DNA of 9,328 nucleotides from Akkermansiaceae bacterium UBA7890 (lineage in GTDB: Bacteria > Verrucomicrobiota > Verrucomicrobiia > Verrucomicrobiales > Akkermansiaceae): contig DLRK01000079.1 in NCBI GenBank assembly GCA_002501065.1, positions 1 to 9,328 on the forward strand, written 5' to 3'. Shown here in pieces: positions 1-7,361 of this stretch. A model generated the notes under the pieces. The model worked only from the letters and a program-made list of their open reading frames with translations. It did no database searches and was not told where the DNA came from. The first letter of the stretch is position 1. Each line of letters starts with the position of its first letter. The position numbers and the translations under genes were made by a program.

Positions 1-1040
1 GCCATCTTGGCTACGAGGGTGGCGAACTGCTGGAGGTGAAACTGATCAAGAGCCTCGAGCTTGGTGCGGACGTGCTCATTGCCCTGCCCGTGGGTCATGC
101 TGTGGTGGTCGACCGGTTTGTCAAAGAGTCCGTGGACGGTGAGAGGGGAGCCCCAGCGCTCGGGACTGCTCATGATGGTGCACACGCGGGTCAGGTCGGT
201 GCGGAAGGCCAGGATCATGAGGTCCCCCATGACCTGGATGAACTCGTCCCGGGTCATGGCCTGCCATGGCTTGGTGGGAGGGGCGACCTTCAGCTGGTCG
301 ATCTCGGCCTGACGCCTGGTTACGCGTTCGATCTGCCGCTCGACAGTGCGGATCGATTCCATGTATTCGTCGAGTTTGCCGCGGTCGGCCACCCCAAGGT
401 CACGGTCCAGCGACCTGGCGTCTTCCCTCACGAGGTCGAGCACGCTGCCCTGTTCCTGGTGCTCCTTTACGGCAAAGAGGCGATTGAAGACGGCCTGGGG
501 ATCGCGGAGGGAGCGCGCCACGTGTCCGTGCCCATACCAGGAGATGTTGTCGAAGTAGACCGATTCCCGATTGTCCTCGTAGGGATTGCAGCTGAGCTCA
601 AGGGAGCGGAAGGCGGTGTGCTTGCCGGCCTCCTCGGCCATGATCTGGTCGATCGTCTTCTTGAGGGGATAGCCGGCGGGCGAGAGTTCGTCGGGCGCCG
701 CGCTGCTGAGCCAGCATGCCCCGGCCTGGGCGTGGCCGTCAGTACCAGCGACCTTGATGCGGTCGAGTCTGGTGTGGAGCGAGATGTGTTCGCGGATCGG
801 CCGGAGTGGTTCGAGAGTGGGGGAGAGGGTGAAGTTTTTTCCCTCATCCACCGGATGCCACGCGCGCTGCACCACCCCGTTGGGAATGTAGAAGAAGCCG
901 GCGCGAATGGGCGCTTTCCCCTGTGAAGGTCCGGCTGCGTGGCTGCGATCCCGCATGATCTCAAGCAGCGGCAGGGCGAGGGTCGCCCCGGCACCACGCA
1001 GGACGGTGCGGCGGGAAAGGGAGGGGCGCTTGAGGATCAT
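1..1040 (-). CDS. Tat-exported DUF1552 (HxxSHH) family protein, C-terminus outside window
   Basis: Partial gene: 346 codons are visible and the reading frame stays open past base 1. The N-terminus carries a twin-arginine signal (SRRTVLRG, residues 9-16, followed by a hydrophobic stretch to about residue 27), so the protein is predicted to be exported folded. The body matches DUF1552: FDNISW at about 163-168, DPQAVFNRLF at 180-189, and the helical segment LGVADRGKLDEYMESI at 215-230. At the position of the family's HxxSHH signature this protein reads HSMTHG (313-318), a divergent version. The start ATG overlaps the stop of the upstream DUF1592 gene by 4 bases, indicating translational coupling. 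DUF1552 proteins commonly sit beside DUF1592-type cytochromes in PVC bacteria. Their biochemical function is not established, and I do not assign one. Family call is firm; function is unknown. Confidence 0.92.
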   Translation of the reverse strand, partial: MILKRPSLSRRTVLRGAGATLALPLLEIMRDRSHAAGPSQGKAPIRAGFFYIPNGVVQRAWHPVDEGKNFTLSPTLEPLRPIREHISLHTRLDRIKVAGTDGHAQAGACWLSSAAPDELSPAGYPLKKTIDQIMAEEAGKHTAFRSLELSCNPYEDNRESVYFDNISWYGHGHVARSLRDPQAVFNRLFAVKEHQEQGSVLDLVREDARSLDRDLGVADRGKLDEYMESIRTVERQIERVTRRQAEIDQLKVAPPTKPWQAMTRDEFIQVMGDLMILAFRTDLTRVCTIMSSPERWGSPLTVHGLFDKPVDHHSMTHGQGNEHVRTKLEALDQFHLQQFATLVAKM

Positions 1041-3658
1041 GGCCTGGTCTTATCCGGGTTCGCGTGGGGCGCGAGCTGGTTCGTCTTGTGGAGGAAAGGG
1101 TAGCTGGTGGCCACCTCGGAAACAACGCTGGAAAACTGACCTTTTCTGGCCATCACCTTTTCCACGATCCTGTCCACCGCGGGCTTGTCGCTGAGGTCGA
1201 GTTTGCGGCCGAGGGCATAGGCCAGGAGGTGTTCGCAGAAGGCGCGCATGAACCACTCGGGGTTTGCGAGGAGAACGTCCTTGAGTCCGATCACATCCTG
1301 GAACCGGGTCTTTCCGAAGAGGGCGCCGCTGGCATCGATGGGGAGGCCGGAACGGTAGGTCTCGCGCCAGCGTCCGATCGCGTCGTAGTTCTCGAGGGCA
1401 AAACCGAGAGGATCGATCTTCTGGTGGCAGGAGACGCAACTTTCATTTTCCTGGTGGGCCACGAGACGTTCACGCAGGGTCTGGCCCCTGGCTTCGATGA
1501 CGGCGTCGTCCTGTTCGATTTCGGGGACCACGTCTGGTGGTGGCGGGGGAGGCTTGTTGAGAATGACGGTGGCAACCCAGGCCCCGCGCCGGATGGGGCT
1601 GGTGCGAAGAGGTTCGGAGGTCATGGTCAGGGTGGCGGTCGAGGTGATCACGCCACCTTCACGGCGGGTATCCAGGTTTCGCCGGATGAACTTCTGTCCG
1701 AAGGTGTTGAAGCGGCTGCGGTTGCCTCTGTTGCGGAAGGGAACCTTGTCCCGGTACCAGGATTGCATTTCGTCGGAGCGGTAGGAGTAGTTCGAGTCCA
1801 CCAGCAGCATGATGGAACGATCCTCCACCATGATGCTTTCGAAGAGCAGGAGTGGTTCCACCATGGTCTGCAGGCCGAACTTCCACTGCTCGCAGCCGAT
1901 GCGGGAGTAGTAGATCTGGAACCTGTCGAAATCAGGGACGGCAGTGATGAGCTGATCGAGACGCAGCCATTGGCGCGCGAAGTTCTCAGCGAGGGCCTTG
2001 CTCCTGGGGCTTTCCAGCATGCGTGTGACCTGAGTGGCGTAGACATCCGGCTTCACGAGTTCGCCGCTACGGGCTGTGGCGAGGAGTTCCTCGTCGGGGA
2101 GCGTGCTCCAGAGGAAGAAGGAGAGGCGGGCGGCCAGTTCATGGGAGGTGAGGGGTTCCTCTGCTCCTGCGTTCCGTTTGCGCTCAGTGAGGTAGAGGAA
2201 GCGCGGGGAAGCCAGGACCGCAGCGGTCGCGCGTTTCATGGCCTGAGGGTAGCTGTCGTGGCGCTCGACTTCGCGCATGACAAACCTCACGTAGCGCTCC
2301 ACCAGTTCGTCGGTGACGCGGGAGCGGAAGGCACGCTCCAGAAAAGGCCGCAGGCGCTTCCGGGTGATAAGGGGCCAGAGCTTGCGGTCCTTCTCCCCGG
2401 GCGCGGCATAGAAGGTGTTGGTGATTGCCGAGTAGCCGTCGAATTCACGGGCATTCACGATGGAGCGTCCGAGCTTGAGGAAACTCTCCAGCAGGATGGG
2501 CGAGACGCTGAGTTGGTCGCCCTGGTTGTTGAAGCCGTGCTCGGCCTGCAGGTCGATGGCGAAGGGGCTCACTCCGGTGAGGATATGCTGCTCGATCTGG
2601 TTCTTGCCGAGGGCACGGTTGGAGACCTGCACGGTTTCAGGGAAACGGCCGGAGGCCGGGTTGAAGTATCCCCGTCCACGAATGACCTTCTCGGGCAGCG
2701 CATAGAGATCTCCCTTGAGAGCCAGGAGGTCCTTCACCGCATTGTTGTACTCATAACGGTTGAGGCGCCGCATCACGACGGGCTTGAGGCGCCCCGAAGT
2801 CTTGAGGTGTTTCTCAAGGTAGCCGTTGAAGAGCGCTGCCAGTTGGCGGCGTTCCTCTGCCCCGGGCTGTTTCTCGTCCTTGGGAGGCATTTCCTGGTAG
2901 GCCATGGTTTCGGCCGCCTTGTGGACGAGTTCGATGTTGGAGAGAAAGTCCTGACCGGAGGTGAGTTCCTTCAGGTTGACCTTGCCCTTCACCTTTCCCT
3001 TGTCGCCGTGGCACCCGTAGCAATAGGTGGTCAGCACAGGTTTCATTTCCTCCAGGGTGACCGCCAGCCTGGCAGGGGGAGGGTCCTCCGGGTCCGGCGT
3101 TCTGGCGACCGGCGGTTCTGGAGGAGCGAGGTTGAGCACCTTCAGGAAATCAAGACCCATCAAGTGACCTGAATCCATGAACCTGGCCGCCCTGGGGTTT
3201 GCCCCCGTGAGCTTGAAGACCAGTTTGTGTTTGCCTCTGGTAAGGGCCAGTTTCCCGAGATCCACCAGCGGCGCGAGCTCCACTTTCGGGCTATAGAGAT
3301 CAATTCCTCGGCGCAGCACTTTCCCATCGAGACTCAGGGAGAACACCCCGTAATCGGGCGCGAGTGTCAACTGGGCCGCCACCTGATAGATCCCCGCTTC
3401 CTCGATGCGGAAATCGGTTGTCATTTCCTGCCCGATCGCGCCATCCCAGAGGAGATGGGCGCCCCCGCTCCAGCCCGCGCCAAAACCTGTCATTCCCTGC
3501 GTGCGCGACTTGCCGTGCTTGGAGAGATCCTCTCCTTCCAGCAGGCCATTGACCGGGCCCTTTGCCTCGCGGCCGCGCACACTGTGGTAATCGAAGGGAG
3601 CGGGAAGCGCTGGTCCAACGGTGCCGAGGAGGAGGGCTAGGGAGACGGGGAATCTCAT
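1037..3658 (-). CDS. Secreted multidomain c-type cytochrome, DUF1587-DUF1595-DUF1592-DUF1588-DUF1585
   Basis: An 873-residue exported protein with a signal peptide (about 1-20, ending ALPA). Residues about 35-175 look like an extra beta-rich jelly-roll or carbohydrate-binding-like module (LEGEDL start, alternating beta strands, HKLVFKLTG near 143-152). A Planctomycete-type cytochrome c domain follows, with CYGCH at 213-217 and an EMPP segment (M257) that could supply the distal haem ligand. Next come DUF1587 (RRLNRYEYNNAVKDLL, 297-312), DUF1595 (about 430-490, ending SPRFLYL), DUF1592 (about 500-635), DUF1588 with the proline run NKPPPPPP (701-708) and a second haem motif CVSCH (741-745), and DUF1585 (about 785-857). 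Periplasmic electron transfer linked to polymer metabolism is an inference; no member's reaction is established to my knowledge. It is coupled to the DUF1552 gene by an ATGA overlap. No clear Shine-Dalgarno precedes the start; the signal peptide right at this ATG supports it. Confidence 0.93.
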   Translation of the reverse strand: MRFPVSLALLLGTVGPALPAPFDYHSVRGREAKGPVNGLLEGEDLSKHGKSRTQGMTGFGAGWSGGAHLLWDGAIGQEMTTDFRIEEAGIYQVAAQLTLAPDYGVFSLSLDGKVLRRGIDLYSPKVELAPLVDLGKLALTRGKHKLVFKLTGANPRAARFMDSGHLMGLDFLKVLNLAPPEPPVARTPDPEDPPPARLAVTLEEMKPVLTTYCYGCHGDKGKVKGKVNLKELTSGQDFLSNIELVHKAAETMAYQEMPPKDEKQPGAEERRQLAALFNGYLEKHLKTSGRLKPVVMRRLNRYEYNNAVKDLLALKGDLYALPEKVIRGRGYFNPASGRFPETVQVSNRALGKNQIEQHILTGVSPFAIDLQAEHGFNNQGDQLSVSPILLESFLKLGRSIVNAREFDGYSAITNTFYAAPGEKDRKLWPLITRKRLRPFLERAFRSRVTDELVERYVRFVMREVERHDSYPQAMKRATAAVLASPRFLYLTERKRNAGAEEPLTSHELAARLSFFLWSTLPDEELLATARSGELVKPDVYATQVTRMLESPRSKALAENFARQWLRLDQLITAVPDFDRFQIYYSRIGCEQWKFGLQTMVEPLLLFESIMVEDRSIMLLVDSNYSYRSDEMQSWYRDKVPFRNRGNRSRFNTFGQKFIRRNLDTRREGGVITSTATLTMTSEPLRTSPIRRGAWVATVILNKPPPPPPDVVPEIEQDDAVIEARGQTLRERLVAHQENESCVSCHQKIDPLGFALENYDAIGRWRETYRSGLPIDASGALFGKTRFQDVIGLKDVLLANPEWFMRAFCEHLLAYALGRKLDLSDKPAVDRIVEKVMARKGQFSSVVSEVATSYPFLHKTNQLAPHANPDKTRP

Positions 3659-3759
3659 GACAAAGCAGTAGCGACTACGTCTCTCCAGCGATGAGATGTC
3701 GAGTCAGGAATTACTGTTATTTGCCGTAGCAGGGAGTGATTTCAGCTCTCCGGATCGAA
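3659..3759. other. Intergenic spacer between SDR gene and DUF1592 gene
   Basis: About 100 bases separate the stop of the SDR gene from the start of the cytochrome gene, both on the minus strand. I see no stem-loop followed by a T-tract that would end SDR transcription and no convincing -35/-10 pair for a separate promoter. Read-through from the SDR gene is possible but not shown. Confidence 0.5.
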
Positions 3760-4536
3760 TCACTGCGCGGTCCATCCCCCGTCCACGCAGAGCATGCTGC
3801 CGGTGGTGTAACTTGCCGCTTCACTGGCGAGATAGAGGGCCGCACCCTGGATCTCGGGCAGTTCGCCCCAGCGCCGGAGCGCCGTCCGGTCGATGATGAA
3901 CTTTCTGGCCTCTTCCGAGTTGGCGAGCGGGGCGTTTATCTCGGTGAGAAAGGGGCCGGGGCAGATAGCATTGACCAGAATCCCGCTCCCTGCCAGTTCG
4001 AGGGCCAGGGTGCGCGTGAGCTGGCTGACGGCGCCCTTGCTCGAGGCGTAGGGCGTCCGCTCGGGAACCCCCACCAACCCGATCGCACTCGACATGTTGA
4101 TGATTCGGCCCCAACCAGCTTTCTTCATGAGCGGGATGACTGTCTTGCAGCAGAGCCAGGTGCCCGTGACGTTGATCTTCATGAGGTCCTCGAACTGTTC
4201 GAGGGTGATCGCTTCGATGGGCCCACGGGTGTTGATGCCCGCGTTGTTGACCAGGATGTCGATAGTACCGAAGAATTCGCTGCTGGTGGCGATCATGGCG
4301 TCGATCTGCGCCGGGACCGTGATGTCGGCCTCAATCCCGAGCGTGCCTTGACCGTGGTCGGCAGCAATTTCGTCGGCGGCCGCCTGGGCTTCCGCGCCGT
4401 GCCGACTGACCAGGACAACATTCGCTCCGGCCGAGGCCAGTCCGGCTGCGATGACCTTGCCCAGTCCCTTGGAACCGCCGGTGATCAGGGCCGTGCGTCC
4501 GTGAAGGTCGAAGAGTTTGATTCCCGGATAGGCCAT
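3760..4536 (-). CDS. SDR-family NAD(P)-dependent oxidoreductase
   Basis: A 258-residue classical short-chain dehydrogenase/reductase of normal family length, cytoplasmic, with no signal peptide. The Rossmann nucleotide-binding motif TGGSKGLG lies at 19-26, the structural NNAG at 97-100, and the catalytic tetrad is N122, S150, Y163 and K167 (YASSK). CPGPFLTEI (192-200) and the C-terminal VDGGW (251-255) are also typical. Overall resemblance is to the gluconate 5-dehydrogenase / 2-deoxy-D-gluconate 3-dehydrogenase and 3-oxoacyl-ACP reductase-like group, so a sugar or sugar-acid substrate is plausible but cannot be fixed from sequence alone. The residue after the second beta strand (VSRHG, 43-47) is an Arg, which leans towards NADP(H), though this is weak. 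It is transcribed away from the PEP-CTERM gene and is first in a minus-strand run leading to the DUF1592/DUF1552 pair. Confidence 0.95.
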   Translation of the reverse strand: MAYPGIKLFDLHGRTALITGGSKGLGKVIAAGLASAGANVVLVSRHGAEAQAAADEIAADHGQGTLGIEADITVPAQIDAMIATSSEFFGTIDILVNNAGINTRGPIEAITLEQFEDLMKINVTGTWLCCKTVIPLMKKAGWGRIINMSSAIGLVGVPERTPYASSKGAVSQLTRTLALELAGSGILVNAICPGPFLTEINAPLANSEEARKFIIDRTALRRWGELPEIQGAALYLASEAASYTTGSMLCVDGGWTAQ

Positions 4537-4543
4537 GGATGAA

Positions 4544-4547
4544 TCCT
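4544..4547 (-). promoter_or_regulatory. Shine-Dalgarno for the SDR gene
   Basis: On the minus strand AGGA lies 7 bases before the ATG at 4536. This is the clearest ribosome-binding site in the window and supports the chosen SDR start; most other genes here lack a recognisable one. Confidence 0.55.
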
Positions 4548-4742
4548 GCGGGCTGCGTTCCCGTTTGTCACGGTCCCTCGAGGGTGGTCAATCTCCTCCG
4601 TCAATGGGCAGGACATGCTGTTTTCCCGGACGTCACCCGGTTGCGGTCCCCCGGTATGACCGGATGATCCCGGCCCTGGCCCCTTCTGGATCCCTTGGCG
4701 GAGATCACATATTTGTTATATCTAACTATTAATGAAAACCTT

Positions 4743-4759
4743 AGGGGAAAGGGCTTGCG
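4743..4759 (+). promoter_or_regulatory. Possible sigma-54-like -24/-12 element upstream of the PEP-CTERM gene
   Basis: GG at 4745-4746 and GC at 4757-4758 are separated by exactly 10 bases, and the downstream part reads TTGC (4755-4758), as in the -12 half of a sigma-54 promoter. The -24 half (AGGGGA) lacks the usual TGGCAC. A transcript starting about 12 bases downstream would have a leader near 40 bases before the ATG at 4809. GG-N10-GC is common by chance in GC-rich DNA, so this is only a candidate. Confidence 0.18.
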
Positions 4760-4808
4760 AACCGGCAAAGAAATTCTACTTATTAGCAGTCAAAGCAGAT
4801 TAAGACTC

Positions 4809-5528
4809 ATGAATTGCAAATTGATTCTCCCCGCAGTGCTCCTTGGTGTCGGGTTTGGAGCCGCTCAGGCCGCGATCACCTCCGTCAGTGAAGTTGGTCT
4901 TGGTGGCGATTCGGCTGCCATCATCGTCTCGGAAGGCTTCGGCGAGGAAGCCCTCACCTTTTCGGACCGGACTCACCAGCACAACGGAGCTGCCTTTGAT
5001 GCGGGCGGGACCCTCGTTACTCCCACCGGGACCACGATCGTTCCCCTGCCAGGCTATTTGGTTGGCAATGATTATGTGCGCTTTGCAAACAATGCGCGGG
5101 ACCAGGGAGGTTACAGCGCTACGGTGACGGCCGATGTCCCCACCACGTGGTATCTGTTGCTGGACAACCGGATCAACGGACCGGGAGGGAATGCCGGCAA
5201 CCCGAATACAACCGACCCTGTTCTGGGGGGCACGTTCCAATGGGTGATTGATGGTGGATGGGAGCGGGTTAACACCGGGATCTCCCCCAACGGGCAAGCT
5301 GACTACACCAGTGTCGATGAAGGGGGTGACGGCACCGGTGCGGGGATCGGGCTCAACCAGCACTACGCGGTCTGGACCCTTTCCGACCCCAGCCTCTCTG
5401 TAACCGTGAGCAATAATGGAACGGGCGGATCGAACATGATTTCGCTGGTTGGCGCTGCCGTTCCGGAGCCTTCCGGTCTGGCACTCCTGGGGCTGAGTCT
5501 GGTCGGGTTGCTTCGCCGTCGGCGCTAG
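4809..5528 (+). CDS. PEP-CTERM sorting domain protein
   Basis: A 239-residue exported protein. The start at 4809 gives a clean signal peptide (MNCK, then a hydrophobic stretch, AAQA at about 18-21). An in-frame start at 4695 would add 38 residues before that signal peptide and is not believable. The C-terminus (218-239) is a textbook PEP-CTERM tripartite signal: VPEP, a short hydrophobic helix (LALLGLSLVGLL) and RRRR. Known systems remove this tail with an exosortase during delivery to the cell surface; no exosortase gene is in the window. The middle is low in charge, rich in Gly, Asn, Thr and Asp, with predicted beta-strand alternation and almost no Cys, fitting an extracellular beta-sandwich of unknown ligand. 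It is a single-gene unit, with an intrinsic terminator 28 bases after the stop. No Shine-Dalgarno is visible. Sorting class is confident; molecular role is unknown. Confidence 0.9.
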   Translation: MNCKLILPAVLLGVGFGAAQAAITSVSEVGLGGDSAAIIVSEGFGEEALTFSDRTHQHNGAAFDAGGTLVTPTGTTIVPLPGYLVGNDYVRFANNARDQGGYSATVTADVPTTWYLLLDNRINGPGGNAGNPNTTDPVLGGTFQWVIDGGWERVNTGISPNGQADYTSVDEGGDGTGAGIGLNQHYAVWTLSDPSLSVTVSNNGTGGSNMISLVGAAVPEPSGLALLGLSLVGLLRRRR

Positions 5529-5556
5529 GCGGGTAAGGCGATCGTAGTTTTCAGAG

Positions 5557-5593
5557 CCGCACGGGGGGCCACTACGGCTACCGTGCGGTTTTT
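5557..5593 (+). terminator. Rho-independent terminator after the PEP-CTERM gene
   Basis: A perfect 8-bp inverted repeat, CCGCACGG (5557-5564) and CCGTGCGG (5581-5588), encloses a 16-base loop and is followed directly by five T (5589-5593). It begins 28 bases after the PEP-CTERM stop codon, correctly placed to end that transcript and separate it from the next plus-strand gene. Confidence 0.85.
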
Positions 5594-5704
5594 CGTGTCA
5601 CCTGGAAAAAGCACAGGGGTTCTCCCTTCCCCCAGATGTTACAGGTCCGGGGCAGGCCGGGGTCGTGACTTTTCTTGTCACCCCGAATCGTGTAAGTGAG
5701 AGCC

Positions 5705-7072
5705 ATGAAGATGGCAGCGGTTATCCACTTCCTGATCCTGTGTCTCGCGGCGTCGGCCGCTCCTGTCCGGATCGGCACCTTCAAGGTTGATGCCACCCCC
5801 CCTTTGGGGAGTCCGCTGGCATACGATATCATGACAGGAGTGGATTCGCCCCTCAGCTGCCGGGGTATTGTTCTTCTGGGTGCAGGCGATCCCATCGTTC
5901 TGGCAGCGATTGATTGGATCGGGCTCAGCAACGACGGTCATCTGGAATTTCGCAGGGCGCTGGCGAAAGGAGCCTCCACCAGGGTGGAACGGGTCACCAT
6001 GCACACCCTTCATCAGCATGATGCCCCACGGTGTGACTTCTCGGCAGATGCCCTGTTGGCAGGGCACGGAATGGGAGGGAAGAATTTCAACGTGGGGCAT
6101 GCCCGCAAGGTGATTGCCAGTGTCGCAGCAGCGGTAAAAAAGGCGGGCGAAACGGCGGAACCTGTCAGTCATCTTGGCGTGGGGACCGGTCAGGTCCGGA
6201 TGGTGGCTTCGAATCGGCGTATCCTGGGTCCGGACGGAAAGGTTCAGCACACGCGGTTCACGGCGACGAGCGATCCCGCGATCCGGGCCTTTCCTGCGGG
6301 GACAATCGATTCCCGGCTGTGCCTGATCACTTTCTGGAAAGGCGAGCAGGCCCTGGCGGCGCTAAGCTATTATGCGACTCACCCGCAGAGCTATTACCGC
6401 ACCGGTCTGGCTAATCCGGATTTTCCCGGGATGGCCCGGAATCAGCGGGAGAAGGAGACCGGGGTTCCCCACATCCACTTTACGGGGGCGGGCGGCAACA
6501 TCGGGGCAGGCAAGTGGAATGACGGGGCAAAAGAGAAACGGCAGATTCTTGCCGACCGGGTTGCAGCGGGGATGAAGGCCGCGTGGGAAAGCACGGCCAG
6601 GCAACCCCTGGGCAGTGGTGACGTGCATTGGAAGGTGCAACCGGTTCTCCTGCCGGTGGGAACTCACCTGAAGGAAGAAACCCTTGCGGCCGTGGTGGAG
6701 GTGGAGACCGAGCCGCTGGAGAAGCGCTATCTTGCGGCCAAGGTTCTGACCTGGCTGCGGCGATGCCAGCGCCAGGAACCCCTTGAGCTTTCCTGTCTTG
6801 CCCTGCGTCAGGCCCGCATCCTGCACATGCCCGGTGAGTTGTTCGTGGAATACCAGCTCTACGCCCAGGCGGTTCGTCCGGACCTGGTGGTTGCCATGGC
6901 CGCGTATGGCGACTACGCGCCGGGTTATATTTGTACCGAGGCGGCCTACTCCGAGGGCGGTTACGAGGCGGCGGAGCGCTCGTCCATGGTGAGCCCGCAG
7001 GTTGAGAGCGTTCTCAAGGAGGCCATTTGCCGCCTGCTGGATTCTCCCACTCCTCCAGGAGGGGAGGAATAG
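5705..7072 (+). CDS. Secreted neutral-ceramidase-like hydrolase
   Basis: With the ATG at 5705 the protein is 455 residues and begins with a good signal peptide (about 1-19, ending ASAA). A GTG at 5696 would add three residues and is a weaker choice. The sequence follows the neutral/alkaline ceramidase-like pattern: VGxxxVDATPP-type N-terminus (here VRIGTFKVDATPP, 21-33), a histidine cluster HTLHQH at 100-105, a THP segment at 225-227 (H226), GAGGNIGAG at 261-269, PGELFVEY at 376-383 and a C-terminal YICTEAAYSEGGYE at 408-421. By analogy with zinc-dependent neutral ceramidases, a His of the cluster, H226, E378 and a Tyr near 404-408 probably bind the metal; this mapping is inferred. It is markedly shorter than typical neutral ceramidases (about 640-760 residues) and lacks their C-terminal beta-sandwich, as many PVC homologues do. 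Substrate is therefore uncertain: an amide-linked lipid or glycoconjugate is possible. It stands alone between a terminator upstream and convergent sulfatase genes downstream. Confidence 0.82.
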   Translation: MKMAAVIHFLILCLAASAAPVRIGTFKVDATPPLGSPLAYDIMTGVDSPLSCRGIVLLGAGDPIVLAAIDWIGLSNDGHLEFRRALAKGASTRVERVTMHTLHQHDAPRCDFSADALLAGHGMGGKNFNVGHARKVIASVAAAVKKAGETAEPVSHLGVGTGQVRMVASNRRILGPDGKVQHTRFTATSDPAIRAFPAGTIDSRLCLITFWKGEQALAALSYYATHPQSYYRTGLANPDFPGMARNQREKETGVPHIHFTGAGGNIGAGKWNDGAKEKRQILADRVAAGMKAAWESTARQPLGSGDVHWKVQPVLLPVGTHLKEETLAAVVEVETEPLEKRYLAAKVLTWLRRCQRQEPLELSCLALRQARILHMPGELFVEYQLYAQAVRPDLVVAMAAYGDYAPGYICTEAAYSEGGYEAAERSSMVSPQVESVLKEAICRLLDSPTPPGGEE

Positions 7073-7361
7073 AGAATCGAATTACCCGAAAGGGGGGATG
7101 TTCCGGCACGGTCTCCTGGGATTTTGGTCATTCCGGGGAGTTGCCCTTGACGGTTGATCCAACTGTCTTCAAAGAAACCGCCCGTCGGGACTGGAGAAGG
7201 ATCCAGTTCTGAGGTGAGCAGATTTATCTAGTGGCGTGGGAGCCAGCGGTCGGTTTTGGGTTTGCTGGCTGCAGCTCCCGCGCTGCTTATCAGATTTGAG
7301 AGAGTGGAAGTGTTGCCGTGAAGGGGCGATCCTGGAAACCGGCGGGAGCAGCACCTCTCGA
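7073..7361. other. Convergent intergenic region with small hairpins
   Basis: These 289 bases lie between the ends of the ceramidase-like gene (plus) and the sulfatase gene (minus). I see no believable gene. Three inverted repeats stand out: 7149-7156/7160-7167 (8 bp with one G-U pair, 3-base loop), 7190-7195/7202-7207 (6 bp, 6-base loop) and 7241-7247/7264-7270 (7 bp, 16-base loop). None is followed by a clear T-tract on either strand, so they are at best weak terminators. Confidence 0.45.

Larger units (their letters stand above)
4537..4808. other. Divergent intergenic region with AT-rich island
   Basis: This 272-base stretch separates the minus-strand SDR gene from the plus-strand PEP-CTERM gene and must contain promoters for both. 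The half next to the SDR gene is GC-rich; from about 4701 to 4808 composition shifts to clearly AT-rich (for example ATATTTGTTATATCTAAC at 4709-4726), unlike the rest of the window, as expected for a promoter and 5' leader. I find no convincing sigma-70 -35/-10 pair with standard spacing. I see no protein-coding gene in it. Confidence 0.6.

Noticed and set aside
36..926. A 296-codon plus-strand frame opposite the DUF1552 gene
   Set aside because: The minus-strand frame has a Tat signal and conserved DUF1552 motifs and runs off the left edge; the plus-strand frame has no recognisable features and is an antisense shadow.
1064..3172. A 702-codon open frame on the plus strand opposite the DUF1592 gene
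   Set aside because: It is the antisense of a clearly recognised protein in GC-rich DNA, where codon bias keeps the opposite strand open. Its translation shows no recognisable domain.
3736..4542. A 268-codon plus-strand frame opposite the SDR gene
   Set aside because: It mirrors a textbook SDR with complete motifs; no independent coding signal.
4575..4584. Perfect 10-bp palindrome CCCTCGAGGG upstream of the SDR gene as an operator
   Set aside because: Palindromes of this length are expected several times by chance in a window this size, and symmetry does not extend outward.
4695..4808. Upstream start for the PEP-CTERM protein
   Set aside because: It would place 38 residues encoded by AT-rich promoter-like DNA before the signal peptide.
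5665..5681. Inverted repeat GTGAC-N7-GTCAC just before the ceramidase-like gene as an operator
   Set aside because: Only 5 bp per arm, no second copy, and no associated regulator gene in the window; not distinguishable from chance.
7149..7167. Hairpin after the ceramidase-like gene as an intrinsic terminator
   Set aside because: The stem is reasonable but no T-tract follows on either strand, and it lies about 77 bases after the stop; kept only as a hairpin in the intergenic description.
7169..7354. A 61-codon minus-strand frame in the convergent gap
   Set aside because: No ribosome-binding site, signal or recognisable motif; length is expected by chance in GC-rich DNA.
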